A stretch of DNA of 64,000 nucleotides. Origin: Paenimyroides ummariense. GTDB lineage: Bacteria; Bacteroidota; Bacteroidia; Flavobacteriales; Flavobacteriaceae. The notes below the pieces were generated by a model. The model did no database searches. It saw nothing but the letters and a program-made list of their open reading frames with translations, and was not told the origin of the DNA. The stretch's first letter is position 1, and each line of letters starts with the position of its first letter. The stretch lies in assembly GCF_900115115.1 (NCBI RefSeq), contig NZ_FOVI01000009.1, positions 62,001 through 126,000 on the forward strand, read 5' to 3'. Both the position numbers and the translations under genes were made by a program. Shown piece after piece: positions 52,988-62,030 of the stretch.

Positions 52988-54379
52988 TTACTTTTTATAA
53001 TTTACAAAGAATTCATGCAGTGTACGGATTCCGGTTCCTGTTCCACCAAAACCTTTATAATTTTCAGGAGCTTCGGTAAAAGCAGGCCCGGCGATATCGA
53101 TATGCACAAACGGAGCCTTCGCAAAATGTTCTAAAAACTTCCCGGCAGTAATGGTTCCGGCCATGCGTCCGCCAATATTTTTTAAATCGGCACAAGTAGA
53201 TTTTAACTGCTCTTTATAATCATCCCACAAAGGTAGTTGTACCATGCGTTCGTAAACCTTTTCACCAGCATTTAAAATATCATTGGTAACATTACTTGAT
53301 GCATTACTCATTAAACAAGCTGCACGCGTACCAACCGCAACCAAGGCTGCACCAGTTAATGTTGCCGAGTTAATGATTAATTCTGGATTGTATTTTGTTG
53401 CATAACTAATAGCATCTGCCAAAATCATACGTCCTTCTGCATCGGTATTTGACACCTCAACCGTAGTTCCGTCCATCATGGTAATAATATCGCCCGGAGC
53501 ATACGCATCACCACCCGGACGGTTATCTGTAGCAGGGATCAACCCTATAATATGAACATTTAATTTATTTAATGCCGCTGCGTAAACCGTTCCTGCCATC
53601 ATTGCAGCACCACCCATATCAGATTTCATTAAATCCATTGAGTTTGGTGTTGGTTTTAACGATAATCCGCCGGTATCATAAACCACACCTTTACCAACCA
53701 GAACAATTGGTTTGTCGTTAATCGGGTTTGCAGGTTTGTATTCCATCACCGTAAAAGTTGGCGGTTGAATTGATCCTTTGTTTACAGCCAATAATCCGCC
53801 CATCTTTAAGGCTTCGATTTCCGGTTTACGGAAAACTTCTACATGAAAATGAGCTTCGTCGCCAATTTCCTGAATTTCTTTAGCCAGTTGATTTGCCGTT
53901 AAGAACGAATTTGGTTCGTTCACCATATCACGTGCCCAGAAAACCGCTTTTATTACATTGTTGATTCGGTTTAATTCTTCATTAGAAATATCGCCCAACA
54001 TAAAAACATTCTCTAAAGTATATTCGCGTTCATCGGCATCTTTAAAGTATTTTAAAAACTGATAGTTCGACAATGCCAAACCTTCTGCCAACGCCAAAGT
54101 AGTTTCGCCTGAACCTATAATGGTAATATCATTTGTTTTTTTATCTAATTTTTGTCGGATATTAAAACCGGCAACACGCATTTTTTCCAAATCGCTGTTT
54201 TCTTTTACAAAAAAGTAAAACTGGTTGCCAACTTTTATAAAATCTTCTTTAGTTTCTGCTGATTGAAAGGTTTTAAAAGCCTCGGTAACATAATCAGGGG
54301 TTTGATTATTTAAAGTAGTTTGCCCGTTTACAACGTAAACAAAAGCGTTTCCTTTAATTTCTTGGGTTAATTGTAACAT
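52988..54379 (-). CDS. pepA: M17 leucyl aminopeptidase
   Basis: 463 residues from ATG 54379 (MLQLTQEIKGNAF); the frame extends 45 bases further, but an exact promoter core lies within 30 bases of the inner ATG. Two-zinc aminopeptidase: GKGVVYDTGGLSLKP (catalytic Lys and metal Asp), MKSDMGGAA (metal Asp), and NTDAEGRMILADAI (metal Asp/Glu and catalytic Arg). It is cytoplasmic and finishes peptide breakdown, in line with the S46 and M3 peptidases in this window. Single gene. Confidence 0.95.
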   Translation of the reverse strand: MLQLTQEIKGNAFVYVVNGQTTLNNQTPDYVTEAFKTFQSAETKEDFIKVGNQFYFFVKENSDLEKMRVAGFNIRQKLDKKTNDITIIGSGETTLALAEGLALSNYQFLKYFKDADEREYTLENVFMLGDISNEELNRINNVIKAVFWARDMVNEPNSFLTANQLAKEIQEIGDEAHFHVEVFRKPEIEALKMGGLLAVNKGSIQPPTFTVMEYKPANPINDKPIVLVGKGVVYDTGGLSLKPTPNSMDLMKSDMGGAAMMAGTVYAAALNKLNVHIIGLIPATDNRPGGDAYAPGDIITMMDGTTVEVSNTDAEGRMILADAISYATKYNPELIINSATLTGAALVAVGTRAACLMSNASSNVTNDILNAGEKVYERMVQLPLWDDYKEQLKSTCADLKNIGGRMAGTITAGKFLEHFAKAPFVHIDIAGPAFTEAPENYKGFGGTGTGIRTLHEFFVNYKK

Positions 54380-54399
54380 TGTTTGTTTTATTTTGATTT

Positions 54400-54407
54400 C
54401 AAAAGTA
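54400..54407 (-). promoter_or_regulatory. -7 element for pepA
   Basis: TACTTTTG on the minus strand matches TAnnTTTG exactly, 20 bases before the ATG at 54379. This supports the shorter start. Confidence 0.55.
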
Positions 54408-54425
54408 CGAAAACGAACAGACAAT

Positions 54426-54462
54426 AAAAAAATGAGTTTAACATATTTGCTAAACTCATTTT
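54426..54462 (-). terminator. Terminator of the lipoprotein gene at 54467
   Basis: On the minus strand AAAATGAGTTTA and TAAACTCATTTT pair exactly and a T run follows. Confidence 0.85.
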
Positions 54463-54466
54463 ATTC

Positions 54467-55018
54467 TTAATTGGTAGTTGCCGGTAAATAAAAATGTGAT
54501 TTTTGGTAAACTCCATTCTCATAAAACAAAAGTCCACCTTCGTATTCACCTTTTACTTTTCTATCTCTTCCTTTTAATTCATTTTTAAAATCATTTACAT
54601 ACGCTCTAAAAAGTTTGTTTCCATAATATTTACTATCTATTACAAACAAGGGCGTGTTTCTGGGTTCTAATAAAGCAATATCTAAATCCATATAACTTGT
54701 TAAAACGAAAAAAACTTTGTAACCATTTTTTTTAGCATATTCTTCATAAACAGTTAAAGGCTTACACGCATCGCCTGTACAACCAACAGTATAAACATAT
54801 ACAAACGCTTTAGGATACTCTTTTAAAGCATCCAACAGCGTAGTGGCATTGGTTTTATAAACCCTGCTCATTTTTAATGAATTTTCTTTTTTAAATGGTT
54901 CTATTAAAGTTTTTTCATAAGGTGTAAGGTATTTATAATCATCACCAATACCTCTCATTTGTACACAAGAAGAAACAAAAAAACAAAAGGCTAAAAGAAT
55001 TAAATAATAGTTTTTCAT
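54467..55018 (-). CDS. Thioredoxin-like lipoprotein of unknown function
   Basis: 183 residues. Lipobox VSSC (Cys18). The segment FVYVYTVGCTGDACKPLTVY then GYKVFFVLTSY is like the strand-CxxxxC-helix-strand of a thioredoxin fold, although the two Cys are separated by four residues rather than two. It may be a structural relative with altered redox use. Divergent from glsA. Confidence 0.7.
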   Translation of the reverse strand: MKNYYLILLAFCFFVSSCVQMRGIGDDYKYLTPYEKTLIEPFKKENSLKMSRVYKTNATTLLDALKEYPKAFVYVYTVGCTGDACKPLTVYEEYAKKNGYKVFFVLTSYMDLDIALLEPRNTPLFVIDSKYYGNKLFRAYVNDFKNELKGRDRKVKGEYEGGLLFYENGVYQKSHFYLPATTN

Positions 55019-55022
55019 AATT

Positions 55023-55055
55023 TTTGATTTAAAGTAAATATAACTTTTATCTTTG
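55023..55055 (+). promoter_or_regulatory. glsA promoter
   Basis: TTTG (55023-55026), 21 bases, TATCTTTG (55048-55055): an exact match to the Bacteroidota promoter pattern, about 22 bases before the glsA ATG at 55077. Confidence 0.65.
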
Positions 55056-55076
55056 ATTAAATCTAAAATTTTCGTG

Positions 55077-56102
55077 ATGAAAAAATCTGTATTAAAATTA
55101 CTTTTATTGTTTTTTATCTTTAATTGCCCTTTAGCTGTTGATGCATTACACGCTCAGAAAAAATCAACAATAGTAACCGATAATAAGATAACCGAAAAAG
55201 TTTTACAGGATATTTTAGATCAAAACAAACATTTTGCAACACAAGGAAAAGTTGCCGATTATATTCCCGAATTAGGAAAAATGAGTGCCAACTCTATTGC
55301 TTTTTCTGTAGTTGATACAAACGGAAAAGTTATTAGCGTGGGCGATACTGACAAGAAATTTACTATGCAGAGTATTTCTAAAATTATTGCATTGATGGTA
55401 GCTGTCCAGGAAAATGGAGAAGAAGCTGTTTTTAAAAACATGGGGTATTTTGGATCAGACAAACCGTTTAATCATTTTGGAAATTTAGAAATTACAGGCA
55501 AACCGCTAAACCCTATGATGAATGCCGGAGCCATTTTAACGGTATCAATGATTCAGGGCGAAGGCGAAACTGCTTTTCAAAAGGTGTTGAAAATGGTTCG
55601 ATATATTACTAAAAACGAAAGCATTAATTACAACACAGCCGTTTATTTGTCTGAAAAAGAAACCGGTCACCGCAACCGAGGAATGTTCTATATTATGAAA
55701 AATAGCGGATTGATTACGGGCGAAGAAAATCAGTTAGATAATTATTTTAAACAATGTTCTATTGAAGTTACTGCCGAAGATCTGGCTAAAATTGGATATT
55801 TTTTTGCCAATGAATGTGTACGCTTTGATGGTGATGCTACTCATAAAAATGCCGATTTATCAAAACTGATTCAATCGCAAATGATGGTTGCAGGTATGTA
55901 CGAATTTAGCGGCGAATATGCCCGCAGAATTGGTTTACCAAGCAAATCGGGTGTTGGTGGAGGTATTACCGTAAGTGTTCCAGGTAAAATGGGGATTGGT
56001 GTTTTTAGCGCACCTTTAGACAGTCACGGAAATTCGGTTGCTGGTTATCAAATGATATGGGATTTTTCGAAAAGATTTCAGTTGAATATTTTTACTCCAT
56101 AA
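55077..56102 (+). CDS. glsA: Exported glutaminase A
   Basis: 341 residues from ATG 55077 (MKKSVLKLLLLFFIFNCPLA); an ORF start 24 bases earlier lies close to the promoter and is less likely. Signal peptide, cleavage near HAQ. Serine-beta-lactamase-like glutaminase: SxxK in MQSISKIIAL, GKPLNPMMNAGAI, the Tyr/Asn region around INYNTAVYLSEKETGHRNRG, and GVGGGITVSVPGKMGIG. It converts glutamine to glutamate and ammonia. Export is unusual for this family, which is mostly cytoplasmic, and fits scavenging of amino acids in the periplasm. Confidence 0.93.
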   Translation: MKKSVLKLLLLFFIFNCPLAVDALHAQKKSTIVTDNKITEKVLQDILDQNKHFATQGKVADYIPELGKMSANSIAFSVVDTNGKVISVGDTDKKFTMQSISKIIALMVAVQENGEEAVFKNMGYFGSDKPFNHFGNLEITGKPLNPMMNAGAILTVSMIQGEGETAFQKVLKMVRYITKNESINYNTAVYLSEKETGHRNRGMFYIMKNSGLITGEENQLDNYFKQCSIEVTAEDLAKIGYFFANECVRFDGDATHKNADLSKLIQSQMMVAGMYEFSGEYARRIGLPSKSGVGGGITVSVPGKMGIGVFSAPLDSHGNSVAGYQMIWDFSKRFQLNIFTP

Positions 56103-56174
56103 TAGATTTACTACAGATGTACGGATTTTTTTTTACCACATAAGGTACATAGTTTTAACAAAACTCACCATATA

Positions 56175-56447
56175 ATGAATAATAGATACTTTAAAAAGAT
56201 TTGGAATGAATCAAGTGGAGATGATGTAACAGATTCTTGGGGCAATTCAATCTTTTATTTTGAAACAGATACTAATCTTAATGTTCTAAAACAAATTCAA
56301 GTTTTTGAAAATGGTAAGATCTTAAAATATGATGAACAAAATTATGAAGACGAATATGGATTTCTTGCAGATCAGCCTTTAGAAATTGAAGATTTTGAAG
56401 AGGAGGAAATATCAAAAATTAACTTTTATGAAATCTGGATAAATTAA
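56175..56447 (+). CDS. Small acidic protein, DUF6881-like
   Basis: 90 residues, acidic with aromatic strands (YFKKIWNESS, NSIFYFETDTNLNVLKQIQV, GKILKYDEQNY). The pattern recalls small DUF6881-type proteins, often found as immunity or accessory proteins. No toxin gene is adjacent. Confidence in the family is low; the gene itself looks real. Confidence 0.6.
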   Translation: MNNRYFKKIWNESSGDDVTDSWGNSIFYFETDTNLNVLKQIQVFENGKILKYDEQNYEDEYGFLADQPLEIEDFEEEEISKINFYEIWIN

Positions 56448-56455
56448 TTTAAATC

Positions 56456-56512
56456 AAACATACAGCATCAAACACCAGACACCCCACATCAAGCATCCAG
56501 CACCCAATATCA
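56456..56512. repeat. CATCAA/CACC low-complexity repeat
   Basis: Irregular repeats of CATCAA, CAGCA and CACC, with no T-rich or coding structure, between two gene ends. A related strand-complement pattern (GATGGATGA) occurs at 4370-4400. Likely a dispersed simple repeat. Confidence 0.5.
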
Positions 56513-56513
56513 A

Positions 56514-57116
56514 TCATTTCATCTGCCTAAAAGTCAAACTGATTCTTGGTTCGGTTACTTTTTTAGTCGGAGCAATTCTGTGCAGCCAATGTTTTTGAGT
56601 TTCACCTTTCATTTCAATCAATGAACCATTTGGCAAATCAAACAGTTTTTTCTCTGCCGATTGCTTATGTTTAAAATCGAAACGGCGTTGTGCACCCAAA
56701 CTTAAACAGGCAATTGAACCGTTATCAACCAAATCTTTTTCGCCATCGCTGTGCCAAGCCATACCTTCTTCGCCGCTGTGATACAAATTCAGCAAACAAG
56801 AATTGTACATACTGTCGGTATATAGCTCAATCAGCTGTTTTAATGCCAACAATTCTTCGATCCAAGGTGTTGCAATTCGAGTGTAACCGGAATACGTGTA
56901 CGAAAAATCTTTAGATCCGTACCAGGCAACTTTTCGCTTGGTAGTGATTTCCTTACCATAAATAACCGATTTATCATGATACCATTCAATCTTCTGCATT
57001 AACACATTAAAAAAATGATCGGCTTCCTTGGTATCCAATAAAATTCCATGGTAAATAACTTCGCCATCATAAGGCAATAAATTATCAGTCGCAGCGTTGT
57101 TCGTAAATAAATCCAT
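56514..57116 (-). CDS. alkB: AlkB-like 2-oxoglutarate-dependent dioxygenase
   Basis: 200 residues from ATG 57116 (MDLFTNNAATDN); a TTG 21 bases earlier is also in frame. Iron ligands His-x-Asp in MAWHSDGEKD (about 124-131), the distal His in KHWLHRIAPT, and the 2-oxoglutarate Arg in RISLTFR. It repairs alkylated bases such as 1-methyladenine by oxidative demethylation. Its substrate-side NLYHSGEEGM is typical of the plain AlkB/AlkBH2 group. Confidence 0.92.
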   Translation of the reverse strand: MDLFTNNAATDNLLPYDGEVIYHGILLDTKEADHFFNVLMQKIEWYHDKSVIYGKEITTKRKVAWYGSKDFSYTYSGYTRIATPWIEELLALKQLIELYTDSMYNSCLLNLYHSGEEGMAWHSDGEKDLVDNGSIACLSLGAQRRFDFKHKQSAEKKLFDLPNGSLIEMKGETQKHWLHRIAPTKKVTEPRISLTFRQMK

Positions 57117-57206
57117 GTTATTAAATCTGTTAGGCAAAGATACTTATTTCCTTTTTTGTATCTTCCTAAAAAAATTATCACTAACCTATCAATTAAATTT
57201 AAACTT

Positions 57207-57599
57207 ATGAAAAAACTGCTTTTATTATTTGCATTTATTAGTTTGATATCATGCACTAGTGAAGAGAATTTTAAGCGTGCCGATATTTCGGGCGAATGGA
57301 AAATGACGGCTTATCTTGGTTTTGTACCCGAATTACCGCAGATTGAAAAAGGTTCGGTTGTTTGGAACATTGGTGCTACAAACATTTCTATGACCAATAA
57401 CAGCGAACATGCTTATGTTAGCCAAGAAGGAACTTTTAGTTATCTTTGGTTAAATGCTGAAACCATTTTGATTAATTATCCCGACTTTCCCGGATATTAC
57501 AAAGTTAATTTATTAGACGGCAAATTACGATTAACACGTACTGTTCAGCCAGGTACACCAGAGGTTTCAGATCAACCTGTTCTGGAATTTGAAAAATAG
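57207..57599 (+). CDS. Small lipocalin-like lipoprotein
   Basis: 130 residues from ATG 57207 (MKKLLLLFAFISLISCTSEE); lipobox LISC, then Thr-Ser-Glu-Glu-Asn, a possible surface signal. ADISGEWKMTAYLGFVPELP and TFSYLWLNAETILINYPDFP are strands like those of lipocalin-like DUF proteins. Function unknown. Own terminator. Confidence 0.7.
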   Translation: MKKLLLLFAFISLISCTSEENFKRADISGEWKMTAYLGFVPELPQIEKGSVVWNIGATNISMTNNSEHAYVSQEGTFSYLWLNAETILINYPDFPGYYKVNLLDGKLRLTRTVQPGTPEVSDQPVLEFEK

Positions 57600-57600
57600 A

Positions 57601-57627
57601 AAAAGCAACTCGGTTGGAGTTGCTTTT
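57601..57627. terminator. Terminator after the 57207 gene
   Basis: AAAAGCAACTC and GAGTTGCTTTT pair around a 5-base loop, between convergent genes. Confidence 0.85.
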
Positions 57628-57632
57628 GTGTT

Positions 57633-58022
57633 TTAAAATACTTCCATTTGATAATGTTCTGATATAAACGGAATGGAAATTAACTCGCTGTCGAAAATCT
57701 GCACCAGACATTCTTCATCCAAGTTCACAAAAAAATCAATTAATTGTTCGTTTGGCAAATTGTCCTGAAAAAGTTTTCCTTCCGGGTTTTCATCGCAATC
57801 ACAAGTATCAACCACCATATCTAAATTGGTAAAAGTGGTTACAAACGTAAATTTGTTTAAATACTCTTCTTTTGTAAAAACCGTTTTAAGATACACGCTG
57901 TTGTGTGCTTTTACAATAAACAGTGCCTTTACGTTTTCGTTTAAAAAAGTTGCGTTTACAGCTTTAAAATAATTGATAAAATTTTGACTTTCGTCTGTTG
58001 ATTGAAAATAGTTTTCGGTCAT
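57633..58022 (-). CDS. Hypothetical acidic protein
   Basis: 129 residues, acidic, no signal peptide, with the sequence VDTCDCDENPEGK, whose Cys-Asp-Cys-Asp may bind a metal. Not recognised. Single gene convergent with the lipocalin-like gene. Confidence 0.65.
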   Translation of the reverse strand: MTENYFQSTDESQNFINYFKAVNATFLNENVKALFIVKAHNSVYLKTVFTKEEYLNKFTFVTTFTNLDMVVDTCDCDENPEGKLFQDNLPNEQLIDFFVNLDEECLVQIFDSELISIPFISEHYQMEVF

Positions 58023-58177
58023 AATAGTACATTTTGTTTAGTTAATTGTTTAAATATACAGCTTACACTTTACGTACTGTTATTAAAAATGTTAATTTAT
58101 AAAATTTAACACACCATAGCTACTTAACGACAAACAACGTCATTCGAAATCATGAAATTTGAACAAAACAAGAAAAC

Positions 58178-58585
58178 ATGATAACCTATTACAGACATCA
58201 ATACGAATTATTGCAGTTGAATTTAAAAATTGTGAACTGCAATTTAGAAAAACTTACGTGGTTGGAAATTAACGATGAAACGACCATTAAAATATATCAG
58301 GACAAATTGAATAGTTTGGAATTCGAAAAGGAAAATTATCTGAACAACTTACTACAAAGTCTATCGAAAACTGAAATCACACAGCAAAATATTGATGAAG
58401 TGAAACTTTGTTACGAACTGATTGAGCAACACAGCAAAAAACATTACAGCCAACTTTTTAAAACACATTTAAACCGAACGATAGAAAATCATCAGAAAAA
58501 ACACGGCGACTTTTTATTGAGAAATCAATTGAAAAAGGCGACTGAAATTGAACAGATTATTACGCATTTAGAACGTGCCGCTTAA
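58178..58585 (+). CDS. Helical hypothetical protein
   Basis: 135 residues of almost pure helix with heptad-like patterns (LQLNLKIVNCNLEKLTWLEI, LEFEKENYLNNLLQSLSK), consistent with a coiled coil. No family recognised. Its stop codon overlaps that of the next gene on the other strand by four bases. Confidence 0.65.
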   Translation: MITYYRHQYELLQLNLKIVNCNLEKLTWLEINDETTIKIYQDKLNSLEFEKENYLNNLLQSLSKTEITQQNIDEVKLCYELIEQHSKKHYSQLFKTHLNRTIENHQKKHGDFLLRNQLKKATEIEQIITHLERAA

Positions 58586-60087
58586 ACTTTTTTATTCTTT
58601 TGCATCCAGTTCTGCATGCTTTCGAAATTGTTTGCAACGTTTTCATTGGTTACTTTTTCAAATGTTTTACGTTCGGTACTGTAAACATACAAGCCGTTTT
58701 TATCTTTAAAAAAGTGATAGTAATGAACAACAACCGGAATTTGTCCACGACCGCCATCGCAAGGTGACTGTACATCAACTAAACTGCCTGCAAATTCTAT
58801 GGAATTAAAATCAGTTGGGGTTGTAATTAGTTCGTTATCTATAAAAAGTTGATTATTAAAAGTATATCCAACGGAAAGATCTTTGATTTCATTGTTAACG
58901 TCGGCTAGTTTTTTTATAGTGTTTTCGCCATTAAAAACATACAGTCCTTTTTGCATTATAAAAAAAGGAGCTGTTCCGTGCTGATAACTTTTAATGCCGT
59001 TATAAAATGCAATATTTCCTTTGAGATAATCAATAAGAACAAATGTGTTACCGTCATAATTAAATCGGTAATAAGCAGATCCATCGTAATAGATATCATT
59101 CGGAAACAATTCCAGTTTATCAAGAAAAAAAGTGTTAGCTGTACTTATCTCACCAGTTTCGTAAACAGCATTCCAGCTGTGGTTGTAATATTTGCCGTTA
59201 ACAACTACAAACATTTTATTACTTGTAAGTTTTGCATTTTCAATAGGATAAAAATGAGTATCCGGACTGCCTTCCAGCGAAATTCCTGCTTCAACATAAC
59301 TCCAAAAAGTATTTTCTTTCACATCATAAAAACCGCTTAAAAATCCTTTATTGATATGTTCTAAAGTGGTGAAATCACCCGAGAAACCTAACATTTTGAA
59401 TTCATTCGTAACATCACTATTCAAATCCAAACTAGTACTTGTTAAATAAAATGTATCATTATCGAACAAAAAATAATTGTCTAAATAATATTCGGGTGCT
59501 ATCAAGCGCACCGTTGAAGCGTTTATGTTTGGCACTTTTACAACCTCAACATCATTATTGCTAAAAACACAGGTGTAAACAGATTCCTTATTTTTTAACA
59601 AATAACTGTTGGTCGGTGTTTTTGCAAAAAAATCCGCATCAGACGGAAGATTTGTGATCTTTTTCCGGGTCACTTTTTTTTCAAAATCGTCATAACTAAC
59701 ATAAATCCATTCATTATTTTTCAGAAACATATTTCCATTAAAAGTTGATGTAATCTCGCTTTTATCGAAAATCTTTATAGGTTGATTCTTCTCAAAATCA
59801 TAACTGCTGTGATTTAATATAAAATATGCATTTTTGTTAGAAAGTAAAATAAAATCACCGTCTTTATTCTCTACACCCCAATCTTCTTGCGGTATTACAG
59901 ACAATTTTACTTTTTTTGATTCTGAAATACTTACACCGTTAGGATCAATAGTATTACAAACCAAAAAAACGCCATTTATATTGGTTTCGATTTTATACTG
60001 AACCGATGTATGATAATGATAACATTCACTTGCAAATGTCGAAAAATTCAACAAAAGCAACAGACAGAAAGCTATTTTTTTAAACAT
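58582..60087 (-). CDS. Exported beta-rich protein, DKNYY-like
   Basis: 501 residues with a signal peptide (about 1-19, FSTFASEC). The mature part is repetitive, with short strands around Tyr/Asn/Asp (YDGSAYYRFNYDG, KNGLYVYSTE) that resemble DKNYY-type repeats, and may form a beta-propeller or solenoid. Not otherwise recognised. It follows the gene at 60106 by 18 bases on the minus strand. Confidence 0.7.
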   Translation of the reverse strand: MFKKIAFCLLLLLNFSTFASECYHYHTSVQYKIETNINGVFLVCNTIDPNGVSISESKKVKLSVIPQEDWGVENKDGDFILLSNKNAYFILNHSSYDFEKNQPIKIFDKSEITSTFNGNMFLKNNEWIYVSYDDFEKKVTRKKITNLPSDADFFAKTPTNSYLLKNKESVYTCVFSNNDVEVVKVPNINASTVRLIAPEYYLDNYFLFDNDTFYLTSTSLDLNSDVTNEFKMLGFSGDFTTLEHINKGFLSGFYDVKENTFWSYVEAGISLEGSPDTHFYPIENAKLTSNKMFVVVNGKYYNHSWNAVYETGEISTANTFFLDKLELFPNDIYYDGSAYYRFNYDGNTFVLIDYLKGNIAFYNGIKSYQHGTAPFFIMQKGLYVFNGENTIKKLADVNNEIKDLSVGYTFNNQLFIDNELITTPTDFNSIEFAGSLVDVQSPCDGGRGQIPVVVHYYHFFKDKNGLYVYSTERKTFEKVTNENVANNFESMQNWMQKNKKV

Positions 60088-60105
60088 AATTTTAAAGTTG
60101 AAGTT

Positions 60106-61083
60106 TTACTTAAAATTGACATTGCTAAAAGTGTTCCATTTTAAATTATTGAAAGATCCGGCGGTTTCTTTTATTTTATTTAAATGATACGTTTTGCCGT
60201 TATCCTTTACTGTAATTTCTTTTGATGAAACTTCGTAGATGGTGCTTTTGTTGCTAAAAGTTAATGTTTGCGTGGTTTTATTAAATGTAAAATCGGCATC
60301 AATGAAGAGTTCTACCACGTTATCTGCATTAGTAAAAATATATCCCAACTGATCACCACCATATATTTTTGTCAAATACATTTTTTTGCCATTTTCAAAA
60401 ACCATGGTAAACTCATAATCGCTATTCTCTAAAGGAAATTCTTGATAATGACTAGTAACCATTTTACCATTCACACGTTTTTGAACCGAATAATCTGCGA
60501 AAATACCTGAATAGGATTCTTCAACAATTTCGATGGGAACCACCTGATTATTTTCTACCACATAGGTTGCAAACTGATGCCAGCAGCAACCGCTCTTTGT
60601 CATGGTTTGCAACTGTTTTTTTTCATCGTCAACCGTAAACATTCCGCAATAATTAGATCCTAATTCGGTAAAACTTTCATTGAAGGTAAAACCTTTTTTA
60701 TCAGCCAGATATATTTCAAACGACGGACCACCGTAACAACCATAATTCCCGGTTCGCAAGGCAATATCTTCTTTTCCGTCGAAATTAAAATCCTCAAAAA
60801 TTAAGATACTTTGCTCGCCATACGGAATTTCTTGAATGTTCGATTTCACTTTAGAATCTTCAAGATCATATCCCGAATAAAAAGCAGGTTTAGAGAAAAC
60901 GAGTTTACCATTCTTCTTTTGATAGAGATTTAAGGTACAGTTTGTTTCCAGATCGGAATTTTCCTGATTGTCATCAACAATAATTTTTCCAGAAAATTCA
61001 TCAGAAAAATCAATTAAATCATACGATTGTTGTGCAGATGCAAAAAAGGGCATCAATAATAAAACAAACAACATCTTTTTCAT
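60106..61083 (-). CDS. Exported protein with a DxDxDG calcium-like motif
   Basis: 325 residues with a signal peptide (about 1-17, ASAQ). DFNFDGKEDIALRTGNYGCYG contains a DxDxDGxxD-like calcium loop of the VCBS/XAC2610-type beta proteins. GCCWHQFATYVV and a C-terminal lipocalin-like tail are also visible. XAC2610-like proteins bind calcium, and some inhibit lysozyme; this is only a resemblance. Middle gene of the three-gene minus-strand unit. Confidence 0.75.
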   Translation of the reverse strand: MKKMLFVLLLMPFFASAQQSYDLIDFSDEFSGKIIVDDNQENSDLETNCTLNLYQKKNGKLVFSKPAFYSGYDLEDSKVKSNIQEIPYGEQSILIFEDFNFDGKEDIALRTGNYGCYGGPSFEIYLADKKGFTFNESFTELGSNYCGMFTVDDEKKQLQTMTKSGCCWHQFATYVVENNQVVPIEIVEESYSGIFADYSVQKRVNGKMVTSHYQEFPLENSDYEFTMVFENGKKMYLTKIYGGDQLGYIFTNADNVVELFIDADFTFNKTTQTLTFSNKSTIYEVSSKEITVKDNGKTYHLNKIKETAGSFNNLKWNTFSNVNFK

Positions 61084-61089
61084 AATTCT

Positions 61090-61923
61090 TTATTGAAAAT
61101 TAAATAAAACAACCAACAAATACCACAAAACCGGTACACTTTCTACCCAAAAAAGCGTGTAATATTTCGATCGGTTTGGGTTGGCATAATAGGTAAATAA
61201 TGAAATGACAGCTACCAAAATAAGATTGATGATCCATTGATTTCCATAATAATTTACTTTTAAAAATTCCAGAAAATAAAACGGAATCAGCAACAAACCA
61301 ATCAAATATTTTGTTTTTAAAACACCAATGGTCTGCGGAACGGTTTTAAGTCGGATATCATCGTACTTTAAATCGTTAATTTCGAAAACCAAAATAAGAA
61401 TCAGTGTAAGAATAAATCGTTGTAAAAACTTAAAAACAATATCACTTTCTATGGCTTGTTCGGCATTTACAATCGGCAGTAATGTAGTAACTCCCGCCCA
61501 ACACAGCGATACAATGTAGATTTTTATTCCGGCATAATTCCGTAAATTGGTCTTTGATTTGGCAAGCGGAATTACATACAAAACACACAGCAATCCAAAA
61601 AAAACAGTGAGTAGCTGTGCTTTTAAATTCAAAAAGAAAAAACTTAGTACCGCAATTAAAAAACTTACAACGCTTAACGCTAAAATACTTTTTAAAAACA
61701 GCGATAGTTCTTTTTTCTTGGCAATAACCTGGGCGTATTTAATAAAGTTGTAGCTAAAAACGGTTCCAAAAAAAACCAAATTGGTAACAGCCGCATTAAA
61801 AGGCAAATAGCAAAAATAAAAAGTCATTTGCACCAATGCCGTTGTAGCCAGCGCCACATGCAAACTTGCGTGCAAATACCAATCAAAAAAACGCATTATA
61901 TTTTTAGTACTCTGTTGCTGCAT
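61090..61923 (-). CDS. UbiA-like membrane protein with incomplete active site
   Basis: 277 residues, about eight to nine membrane helices. The C-terminal Asp-rich loop EINDLKYDDIRLKTVPQTIG matches the second motif of UbiA prenyltransferases. The first motif (NxxxDxxxD) is missing, replaced by FSYNFIKYAQV, so prenyl diphosphate binding may be altered or absent. This form occurs as a 'UbiA-like' protein in flavobacteria, as I recall. First gene of a unit with the two exported proteins downstream (six-base gap). Confidence 0.75.
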   Translation of the reverse strand: MQQQSTKNIMRFFDWYLHASLHVALATTALVQMTFYFCYLPFNAAVTNLVFFGTVFSYNFIKYAQVIAKKKELSLFLKSILALSVVSFLIAVLSFFFLNLKAQLLTVFFGLLCVLYVIPLAKSKTNLRNYAGIKIYIVSLCWAGVTTLLPIVNAEQAIESDIVFKFLQRFILTLILILVFEINDLKYDDIRLKTVPQTIGVLKTKYLIGLLLIPFYFLEFLKVNYYGNQWIINLILVAVISLFTYYANPNRSKYYTLFWVESVPVLWYLLVVLFNFQ

Positions 61924-61985
61924 AACTTGTTGCTGTTCACATCACTTTATTTTTTCTATCCGTAAAATTAATCAAATATTAGTTG

Positions 61986-61994
61986 TATTTTTGC
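61986..61994 (+). promoter_or_regulatory. -7 element for gcvP
   Basis: TATTTTTGC is an exact core, 36 bases before the ATG. The leader is too short for a glycine riboswitch. Confidence 0.55.
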
Positions 61995-62030
61995 TTTCTT
62001 TAAACACAACTATAATTTTATTAATAGCAG

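Noticed and set aside
61924-62030. Glycine riboswitch ahead of gcvP
   Set aside because: The promoter core leaves a leader of only about 30-37 bases, far too short for the aptamer, and no conserved riboswitch segments are seen.
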